From Phoronis pallida (lineage: Eukaryota; Phoronida; Phoronidae), in contig JAOXYC010184912.1 of NCBI GenBank assembly GCA_028565715.1, forward strand, positions 1 through 12,581: DNA of 12,581 nt, in the 5' to 3' direction. Below are positions 7,046 through 12,581 of the stretch, piece after piece. The notes beneath the pieces are model-generated. The model was not told the origin of the DNA. It saw only the letters and a list, made by a program, of their open reading frames with translations, and did not search any database. The position numbers and the translations under genes are program-made. How positions within the stretch are numbered: position 1 is the first letter of the stretch; each line of letters begins with the position of its first letter.

Positions 7046-7656
7046 CTGAAATAACACAATCACATTGTAACACATCGTTCCCAAATCATTAATCACATGC
7101 ACAATGTGTGCTCGCATTATAATTGGTTTTAATGTATATTTTTCTCTTGACTGGCAAATTCCCTTTAAAAGTTCATCTTTGCATGAAGACATAAGAATTG
7201 GTTTTTGACCAAATGCACCCCAATTGTATGATAATGATACAAAAAAGGATCTTCTGAATTCAAGGTATTTGAATTTAACATACTATCAGCTGTTTGTTTA
7301 GTAATTGTGATCACGACTGTAAAACTGTTCTCGTATAGGTGACTTTGTAAGCCCAATGAGGCTGGGGGAATTTTAATTTCATTATAACTTGTATTCTGTA
7401 AAGTTTTCCCATTGTCACTATAATAAAATTAATACATACATATCAGCTGGCTCCTCTATACCAGACACTACTTTGTTGTACATTCATCATAAAATCTCCA
7501 AGACAAAATTTCTGTCTGGTACGGTGACTATGAACCATACAAGAACATTGTTTACCAATTGGGGCAATGTACCTTGAATGAATGTCATTAAATAACAAAC
7601 AATAAATAATGGCTTTCAGCTACGTTGATAAAAATGTAATTTTAAAAGTTTCTTAC
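7046..7656 (-). other. Intron within PLAT 5, longest in the window
   Basis: A 611-bp AT-rich phase-2 intron. It contains a perfect 9-bp inverted repeat (taccagaca at 7459-7467, its complement at 7513-7521, 45 bases apart), which may be chance or a trace of a small element. Open frames on either strand have no recognisable protein pattern. Confidence 0.75.
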
Positions 7657-7765
7657 TTGATCTTCTTGAGATCTCCAATATCCACAGCTTCCAGTAAAAA
7701 CTCGTCCACTTTAGCTCTCTCAAATTTATTCTTGTTAGTCAGTGATGTCTTCAGGAACATTTTAC
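7657..7765 (-). CDS. LOXHD1: LOXHD1-like exon 9: middle of PLAT 5
   Basis: The smallest exon here (109 bp): 35 codons between two split codons. It codes KMFLKTSLTNKNKFERAKVD, then EFLLEAVDIGDLKKIK, the FERxxxD segment and its following strand. It is too short to show well as an open frame on its own, but both junctions restore PLAT spacing: DDTG from exon 8 joins KMFLK, and LKKIK joins IGHDN on exon 10. The acceptor has a poor pyrimidine tract (plus-strand ct at 7766-7767). The donor is gtaaga in phase 2, splitting the Lys codon. Confidence 0.9.
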
Positions 7766-8304
7766 CTACAATGCCATCAACTGGTTTTCAATATCCTCAA
7801 ATAAAACTTTTTTTAACGAACATGACCTTGAATTCATTAATCCAAAATAGAGAAGGCATCCAAAACAAAAATTAATAAATTATAAAGCGATTTTCATGAT
7901 AACTTAGGCTAAGTTGAAAATTTTATGCATTGAGCATGCATGATTTCCCCAAGCAATCATAAATTGATTAAACAGACATAGAATAACTAGGGGAATGACA
8001 GGATGTCGACAATGTTCAAAACTTACTAGGCATGGGCTCTAACCCGGACATTAGAATAAAAAAGAAACTCAAAGATTGATGAAAGATGGATAGTCCATAT
8101 TTATGGCCATGATAGTAATAAAAACAAATTGCAGTCATTTGAAACTTGCCCAGACAACCGTAACTAAAGTTTCCCATAATACCTAATGCCAACAACTAAT
8201 TTGAAAGCTAAATACCCCCAAGACCTAAAAGCACACTTTGGTTTATATTAACCAGTTTTAACATAATTATGAAGTAAAACAAAAAGTCTTATTATACCAC
8301 TTAC
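7766..8304 (-). other. Intron within PLAT 5
   Basis: A 539-bp AT-rich phase-1 intron. It holds a short perfect palindrome at 7901-7915 (6-bp arms around 3 bases) and otherwise nothing I can name. The plus-strand frame running through exon 9 into it is not coding. Confidence 0.75.
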
Positions 8305-8561
8305 CAGTATCATCTTGCTCCCCGTGTAGTATCACATAGACATTAGCATCCGTACCAGCACCCCATACATCTCCTGTTGTCACATGCACATGGTATGTTG
8401 TCATCTCAGCCTTCGTTTCCAAGGCAATCTCTTTACGTATCGCCATGGAGTCCTTACGAGACAGCTTGCGCTTCAGTGATTTGTCAACCGGGACGAGATC
8501 TCGTGAGATTTGACCATCATCTTCATTGGTTGCTAACCAGCGTTGACAAGGGAAAAACATC
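8305..8561 (-). CDS. LOXHD1: LOXHD1-like exon 8: end of PLAT 4, basic linker, start of PLAT 5
   Basis: Eighty-five codons between split codons. MFFPCQRWLATNEDDGQISR closes PLAT 4. A 30-residue linker, KSLKRKLSRKDSMAIRKEI followed by ALETKAEM, is strongly basic and carries RKLS and RKDS, which fit basophilic kinase sites. PLAT 5 then opens in the same exon with TTYHVHVTTGDVWGAGTDAN and VYVILHGEQDDTG. This is the only repeat boundary in the window that is not marked by a phase-1 intron, so an intron was probably lost here. The donor is gtaagt (plus-strand ac at 8303-8304) in phase 1. Confidence 0.94.
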
Positions 8562-8879
8562 CTGTAATTTTTAGATTTAAATGGATGTTAATTTAACGCA
8601 ATAGAAACTTGAGATTAATTGAAACAATGAAACAATGGTTAGAACCTTCAAACAAGGAATTATGCACTAAAAATGACCATGCAGCCAAATAAAATAAACT
8701 TTAAGGTCAATAGCTAAACTTATTTTTTATTATAATTGAAGAAATAAAAATCTAGACAATGTACTTTCCAACACATTTTAAAAGCACATGAAAGTGTCAG
8801 TTTTGAATCTGACATTAATTTTTTTCATACAAAAATTGCTATTGATATAGACCACTTCACAAGCTATAGCATTACTCAC
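8562..8879 (-). other. Intron within PLAT 4
   Basis: A 318-bp AT-rich phase-2 intron in the linker ahead of FFPCQRW. No repeat, RNA gene or extra exon is seen. Confidence 0.8.
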
Positions 8880-9165
8880 GTTTCTTTGGTTTTGGTATTT
8901 TCCACTTCAATATAGTCTAAGAACCAGGCTCCTCCCCCTCCCTTGTTGTCATGGCGAATTTTAACCTTCTTCAACTTCCCAAGGTCAACGGCACTGATTG
9001 TAAACATGTCCTCTTGGGCACGCTCAAATTTGTTGATATTATTTGATTTGTCCAGAGCTCGTTCACCCGCGTCTCCGTTTTCGCCCGTAATGTTTATGAA
9101 GACATTTGCATCTGTTCCAGCACCAAAGATATCACCAGTGACGACCTTGACATTATATGTGATGT
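8880..9165 (-). CDS. LOXHD1: LOXHD1-like exon 7: most of PLAT 4
   Basis: Ninety-four codons between split codons. The order is [79 protein letters not shown], then DYIEVENTKTKET. Arg replaces Gly in the usual GHD (IRHDNKG), as also in PLAT 7. The exon carries both halves of the domain without an internal intron. The donor gtgagt (plus-strand ac at 8878-8879) leaves two bases of a Thr codon, an uncommon phase 2 in this gene. This is the longest exon of the window and one of the best-conserved PLAT copies. Confidence 0.95.
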
Positions 9166-9528
9166 CTGAAAAAGACCCAAAACTCAGTTTTTGTAAGTAA
9201 GTAAACACAAAAGATCAACCCCAATACTGTACAAGCCAGGAAGAGTATATAATTATATTTAGTATTGTCTGAATTATTGGGCAACCAGCCATACAACTAT
9301 TACTGAATCTGAACAATTTCCAAACTTACTCTTCTTATTAATTAGGAACCCTAGTGAAATGGTCAAATTCTTGAGTGCTTCCAATTCCCAGTACTGCTTG
9401 TTATTATTGTTATCAGTAAATTTCCATTTATAGTTTGCTATCTCACATTAGATAAACTTAAATAAACTTTAAAATTCTCATTCTCTGAATACTTGAAAAT
9501 ATAGGTCAAACGTAAAAATTCAACACAC
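9166..9528 (-). other. Intron between PLAT 3 and PLAT 4
   Basis: A 363-bp AT-rich phase-1 intron. The frame upstream of PLAT 4 stays open for a few residues but lacks PLAT pattern. No repeat or RNA gene is seen. Confidence 0.8.
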
Positions 9529-9685
9529 CGTCCAATCCATCAAGTTTCTTCCCATCTTCTGTAGTTGGAACAAGTTCTCTTATAATCTGACCATCATCTT
9601 CACTCTTGGCAAACCACCGGTTACACACAAACCAATAGTCTTCAATTTCTTCCTTATTTGAGTCGTCTTTCTTATCTTTGTTCTC
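9529..9685 (-). CDS. LOXHD1: LOXHD1-like exon 6: end of PLAT 3
   Basis: Fifty-two codons plus one base, phase 0 to phase 1. The first 16 residues (ENKDKKDDSNKEEIED) continue the charged insertion. The PLAT then resumes with YWFVCNRWFAKSEDDGQIIR and ELVP, followed by the linker TTEDGKKLDGLD. VC replaces the usual PC before NRW. The donor is gtgtgt at plus-strand ac 9527-9528. A second GT two bases on would change the phase and break PLAT 4, so I reject it. Joining exon 5 or skipping it both keep the frame. Confidence 0.9.
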
Positions 9686-9984
9686 CTAGAATCATAAAGT
9701 ACTTTCATTGATGTTTTTTAGCAAAATAACAAAAATTGAAATAATATTTATATCATAGTTTACACTTAAACATAATGATTTTTTTCAAAAATACAAGATG
9801 GAGATAATGAGTAAAAAGGCGATATGGAATACACCACATTTAAAAAAATGCTGATTTTTTCCATAAATGGATACTACAAAATACAAAACCTCATATTTAA
9901 GATGGTTTCTGATACTTTTTCAAGCTGTCATTTTTGAACAAAACAATAAATTTATTTAAATTTTTCCCAGTTTTGTAAACTTAC

Positions 9985-10257
9985 CTTATCTTCATCATCC
10001 ATGTGTCTCTTCAAGAATGACTTTTTCTTCTTCAACTTTTTGGATTTGTCATCTTCATCCTCATCAAACTCCTCATCAGAATCGCGAGTCACTTTAGACT
10101 TGCGTCGATTCTTAGGTGACTTTGTAGAATTACGTTTATCGTCTTCATCTTCACTATCTTCAGCCACTTTAGATTTACGGCGATTCTTGGGAGATTTTGT
10201 GGAGAGCCGTTTCTTCAACCTTTTGGAATTTTTGGCTGGATATCGCTGGATAAGCAA
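9985..10257 (-). CDS. LOXHD1: LOXHD1-like exon 5: polyelectrolyte insertion inside PLAT 3
   Basis: Exactly 91 codons, phase 0 at both ends. After LLIQRYPA, which likely finishes the interrupted PLAT strand, the exon is dominated by Lys, Arg, Asp, Glu and Ser. Two tandem copies of a 25-residue unit begin STKSPKNRRKSKV and end in an acidic tail (EDSEDEDD in copy 1, DSDEEFDEDEDD in copy 2). A KSKKLKKKKSFLKR stretch and MDDEDK close the exon. SPK fits proline-directed kinase sites, and SEDE and SDEE fit casein kinase 2. The sequence is low-complexity and almost surely disordered, and it sits in the loop between the LDK strand and the YWFVCNRW strand. Because it is in frame it could be a cassette exon. 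The acceptor is ctag (plus-strand ct at 10258-10259) and the donor is gtaagt. The intron-spanning logic is firm; the function is unknown. Confidence 0.9.
10054..10203 (-). repeat. Tandem duplication, 2 x 75 bp, in coding exon 5
   Basis: Two adjacent in-frame 75-bp units (10203-10129 and 10128-10054 on the minus strand) each code a 25-residue block starting STKSPKNRRKSKV. The first 13 residues are identical between copies, while many third codon positions differ. The acidic second halves have drifted. Silent differences with a conserved basic half suggest an old duplication kept by selection. Confidence 0.85.
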
Positions 10258-10445
10258 CTAGAAAGAAATTTAAAAAGTTGAAATAATACTTTATAATACC
10301 CAAACTTTTAATAGATTTTACCACAAAATTACGCAGTGAAGTAAGAGATCATCAAATGATATCAAACGTTAAAGAAGTTCTTGGTTTTTTAAAAATGTAG
10401 CCAAAAAAATGTACCTTCTCCTTCATCAGAAACTCAATGCCTTAC

Positions 10446-10693
10446 CTTGTCTAAGAACCACCCGGCAAACATTCCTTTTCCGTCATGGCCGATTCTGATT
10501 TTCTGTATGGGTCCAATATCTACAGCCTCAATCTTGAACTTATCTTGCTCTCCTTGTTCAAAGTTGTCAGTACGATTGCGGAGATTGAACTCCTCGGTTT
10601 TGCCACTTTCTCCATACATACGTAACAACACATTTGCATCTGTACCCGCCCCCTTGACATCAGCTGTCCAGACAGTAACCTCATATGGGATTT
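10446..10693 (-). CDS. LOXHD1: LOXHD1-like exon 4: main body of PLAT 3
   Basis: Eighty-two codons after a two-base split codon. It starts IPYEVTVWTADVKGAGTDAN and continues with LLRMYGESGKTEEFNL, DNFEQGEQDKFKIEAVDIG and IQKIRIGHDGKG, then AGWFLDK. Both the GAGTDAN half and the RIGHD half are on one exon, so the internal intron present in PLAT 2 is absent here. The donor gtaagg (plus-strand ac at 10444-10445) cuts in phase 0 directly after LDK, inside the strand that normally reads LDKVEV. The rest of the domain is displaced by the charged insertion exon that follows. Confidence 0.94.
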
Positions 10694-11063
10694 CTACAAA
10701 TAGACACAAATATTTGTTAAATGAACTTAAAAATTTTTTTGTTACTGTTCAATGAACTTATTAGACCATTTAAAGCAAGTTTATACAATGTATACTGCAA
10801 AATACCGAATGAAACTGATTAAGGGTCTGCACAACTGATACATGTTAAAAGCATTACATCACGTCACAACTGATCATTTTAAAATTATCAATTTTCAAAT
10901 TGCAGCAATTATAGTATAGTTCTTTTATTGATCATTTTCCTAGGTCTAAATATAACATTCATTCAAATGATGTCCATATTTTGTTTTAATTAATTTTATT
11001 AAAAAAGGTGGATAGTAAATCCCAAAGAAGACCTTGAAATATTCTCTTATGAATCATACTCAC
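10694..11063 (-). other. Intron between PLAT 2 and PLAT 3
   Basis: A 370-bp AT-rich phase-1 intron. I see only short A/T runs and no recognisable repeat, RNA gene or extra exon. Confidence 0.8.
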
Positions 11064-11256
11064 TGGCGTTTCCTTTCTCAAGATCAGACACTTCAAGTTC
11101 TAATTCTGTTTTCCCATCATCCTCTCCTTCATCAAGCCAGCGATGACATGCAAATCGGTAGTTTTCTCCCCTGGATGGCACGTTAATATTCACGTCATCC
11201 AGGAACCAACCAGAACCAGGACTACTACTGTCATGGCCGATACGGATTCTTTCAAT
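11064..11256 (-). CDS. LOXHD1: LOXHD1-like exon 3: C-terminal half of PLAT 2
   Basis: Sixty-four codons plus one base, phase 0 to phase 1. It begins IERIRIGHD and has a Ser-rich turn, SSSPGSGWFLDD, where sister repeats have NxGxxAGW. The strand then reads VNINVPSRGENYRFACHRWL with an acidic DEGEDDGKTELELEV end. Ala replaces the usual Pro of FPC (FAC). The donor is gtgagt (plus-strand ac at 11062-11063). The exon completes PLAT 2, and its split Lys codon starts PLAT 3 on the next exon. Confidence 0.93.
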
Positions 11257-11535
11257 CTGATATAATTATGGAAATATCTAAAACGATTGTTTAATGAAGA
11301 GAATTCTTTTTCTAGAATTTCTAGACGTGTAACATGAAATCTGAGAAATAGTAAAAGATTATTATAACTAATAATAAAAACAAATTATGTTCTAGATATA
11401 ATTTTATACATACAACATTTTCCATCTTGTATACATACCCCTTACACCCATAGTTTTTTAAAGTTTGTGGTCTGTTGTATCAAATGCCTATTATAAGTCA
11501 AGAAAGCTTTAGTTGGAGTATAGCTTATGACTAAC

Positions 11536-11729
11536 CTTCCCAATATCTGTAGCCTCAAGCTTGAATTTATCAACACGTCCACGTTCAAACTTGTTAGATG
11601 TATTGTCCGCCGACCGTAGTTTCAGGAGACCTGTATCACCGTCCTTGCCAAAGATTTTGAGGTGAACATCTGCATCAGTTCCTGCACCAACTATGTCACC
11701 AGTCTTCACAGAGACATGGTAGCTAGTGG
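11536..11729 (-). CDS. LOXHD1: LOXHD1-like exon 2: N-terminal half of PLAT 2
   Basis: Sixty-four full codons follow two bases that complete the split Thr codon. The exon opens with TSYHVSVKTGD, then the canonical loop IVGAGTDADVHL and KIFGKDGDTGLLKL, then NKFERGRVDKFKLEATDIGK. The acidic and small residues of the GAGTDAD loop, the region that carries calcium ligands in some PLAT proteins, are intact. The acceptor has a good pyrimidine tract (plus-strand ct at 11730-11731). The donor gttagt is weaker than gtaagt. The exon ends in phase 0 just before the IRIGHD strand, which is on the next exon. Confidence 0.93.
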
Positions 11730-12047
11730 CTGATGGAAGATAAGAAAATGTAATAAAAAAATTGTCAAATGTTGTCAGATATGATTGGAATTTTTGTTGT
11801 TCTAGAACACACTGACAAAGGTGTGACAAAACATATAGTTGCCAATGGGGCAAACTGGATACGCTTCAAGTGATGGCTCCAATAAATACCATTCTTTGGC
11901 AAAATAACCACACAAATTTTAGCAAACAATGCTATTTTTTTAACATAGAAGAGAATACACAAAGGTTATTATCTGTACTTTCTAAAATAGACATTTTAAG
12001 ATGGATTGATTCTAAAAAAAAAATCACTAAAAAAATTGTCCACTTAC
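11730..12047 (-). other. Intron between PLAT 1 and PLAT 2
   Basis: AT-rich phase-1 intron of 318 bp. The frame of the PLAT 2 exon stays open into it on the minus strand, but those residues show no PLAT pattern and lie past the acceptor. No repeat, RNA gene or hidden exon is seen. Confidence 0.8.
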
Positions 12048-12279
12048 TGCTAAGAAGCTGTGACCCTGAGGCTGTAATCTCCCTCACGATGGCACCATCA
12101 TCTTCATCTGTAGCGAGCCATCGATTACATTCAAAGACCTGACTATTCTTGGTATTACCCTCCTCAGTCACGACCACCTTGTCTAGGAACCAACCATCGT
12201 TGGCCCCCTTACCATCATGACCAATCCTGATCTTTGAAAGTTTCTTCAATGTGACAGCTTCTATGGTGAATTCGTCAAC
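12048..12279 (-). CDS. LOXHD1: LOXHD1-like exon 1 of window: C-terminal half of PLAT 1
   Basis: The exon has 77 full codons plus one base; it starts in phase 0 and ends in phase 1. It opens at VDEFTIEAV, so the GAGTDAN half of this PLAT is on an exon outside the window. Visible landmarks are RIGHDGKG (about residues 23-30), DGWFLDKVVV (about 33-42), FECNRWLA (about 53-60) and TDEDDGAIVREI (about 61-72), followed by a short Ser-rich linker. The acceptor is at 12280-12281 and the donor is gtaagt (plus-strand ac at 12046-12047). The split Thr codon joins cleanly to PLAT 2. It is a normal-looking PLAT half with no breaks. Confidence 0.92.
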
Positions 12280-12581
12280 CTGGTATACAAGAGATGTTAT
12301 TAGTCTTTCACCAAAACTAATAAAATCTGGCTACCGTGAATTCCAAAAAAAATTATTAGAAGTGTTATTAAAACTGTTTGGGCCAACTGTGAACCAATTA
12401 TGTCTACTGAGATTACTTAGTATGATTTTTTTAATGAAAAATAAAATCTTGATTTGGTCATCACAGCTCAGTTCTTAAAGGTCACATAAAGTCTTTTAAA
12501 TAGCCAAAAATAACACCTGGGAACTTACATTTCAATTTTATGATTACAAATAAACAACTTTGTTCACATAAAAAGTCGTTT
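12280..12581 (-). other. Intron (partial), upstream of the first visible exon
   Basis: AT-rich sequence ending at the acceptor AG (plus-strand ct at 12280-12281). The exon coding the first half of PLAT 1 must lie beyond the window edge, since I find no GAGTDAN-type sequence here. I see no repeat or RNA gene in it. Confidence 0.8.

Larger units (their letters stand above)
1..12581 (-). other. LOXHD1: LOXHD1-like tandem-PLAT gene, internal part of the gene
   Basis: Twenty-two minus-strand exons join through 21 GT-AG introns into one reading frame of about 1,435 residues. The frame is made of repeated PLAT domains of about 110-120 residues. Each repeat follows the same order: an opening strand of type (I/T)xYxVxVxTGD, a GAGTDANV loop, a FERxQxDxF segment, a R(I/V)GHDxxG segment, GxxWxLDxVEV, then FPCxRWLAxxEDDGxIxREL. 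Tandem PLATs without a lipoxygenase catalytic domain are the signature of LOXHD1, whose human form has 15 PLATs and acts in hair-cell stereocilia. PLAT domains of the wider family bind lipid or protein partners, often with calcium. I see no signal peptide, transmembrane segment or enzyme motif. Both ends of the coding sequence lie outside the window. A role in ciliated or mechanosensory cells of this animal is inference from the vertebrate gene. A lineage-specific LOXHD1 paralogue is the main alternative. Confidence 0.93.

Noticed and set aside
8943-9200. Plus-strand open frame of 85 codons
   Set aside because: It is antisense to the strongly conserved PLAT 4 exon and has no recognisable protein pattern.
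9525-9529. Alternative donor GT two bases downstream for exon 6
   Set aside because: It would end the exon in phase 0 and put PLAT 4 out of frame. The first GT gives the required phase 1.
10001-10261. Plus-strand open frame, Ser-rich, 86 codons
   Set aside because: It is the antisense shadow of the Lys/Glu/Ser-rich exon 5. Low-complexity coding DNA leaves the opposite frame open, and there is no independent support.
1-12581. Arachidonate-type lipoxygenase
   Set aside because: Only PLAT domains are present. No His-rich iron-binding catalytic domain appears in any frame, and ten PLATs in a row do not fit a lipoxygenase.
1-12581. Promoter, poly(A) site, CRISPR array, prokaryotic operon or viral element
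   Set aside because: Both gene ends lie outside the window. AATAAA-like strings are common in AT-rich introns and carry no weight here. No direct-repeat arrays or viral proteins are visible.

Overview
The window is metazoan genomic DNA with AT-rich introns and clearly less AT-rich exons. It lies entirely inside one multi-exon gene read on the minus strand, so the gene runs from high to low coordinates. I resolve 22 exons with canonical GT-AG boundaries and matching codon phases. They join into one open reading frame of 4306 nt, about 1,435 residues, open at both ends. The true start, the true stop, the promoter and the poly(A) site all lie outside the window.

The product is a tandem array of PLAT (polycystin-1/lipoxygenase/alpha-toxin) beta-sandwich domains with no lipoxygenase catalytic domain and no membrane segment in the visible part. 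That architecture is characteristic of LOXHD1 (lipoxygenase homology domain-containing protein 1), which in vertebrates is a stereociliary protein of sensory hair cells and underlies the deafness DFNB77. I count ten PLAT repeats. From N to C they are: PLAT 1 (second half only, 12279-12048), PLAT 2 (11729-11064), PLAT 3 (10693-9529, carrying a highly charged insertion), PLAT 4 (9165 into 8305), PLAT 5 (end of 8561-8305 to 6861), PLAT 6 (6491-5400), PLAT 7 (5060-4442), a Ser/Arg linker exon (3932-3776), PLAT 8 (3318-2442), PLAT 9 (1919-1183) and PLAT 10 (1014-262). A further PLAT probably follows, because the last exon ends in the phase-1 intron that starts most repeats.

The host is probably an invertebrate. 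Introns are short (about 170-610 bp), the protein is clearly diverged from the vertebrate form as I know it, and one intron holds a decayed tRNA-derived SINE-like head. A mollusc or other lophotrochozoan is a guess from general resemblance only.

Nothing else in the window codes. Plus-strand open frames are either antisense to exons or AT-rich intron. The parts most worth a second look are the 91-codon in-frame exon with a 25-residue tandem duplication that loads PLAT 3 with polybasic/polyacidic sequence, the PLAT repeats that have lost the GAGTDAN loop, the phosphosite-like linker exon, the phase-1 modular layout with shifting internal introns, and the pseudo-tRNA repeat. I see no new non-protein system such as a CRISPR array, phage or operon.
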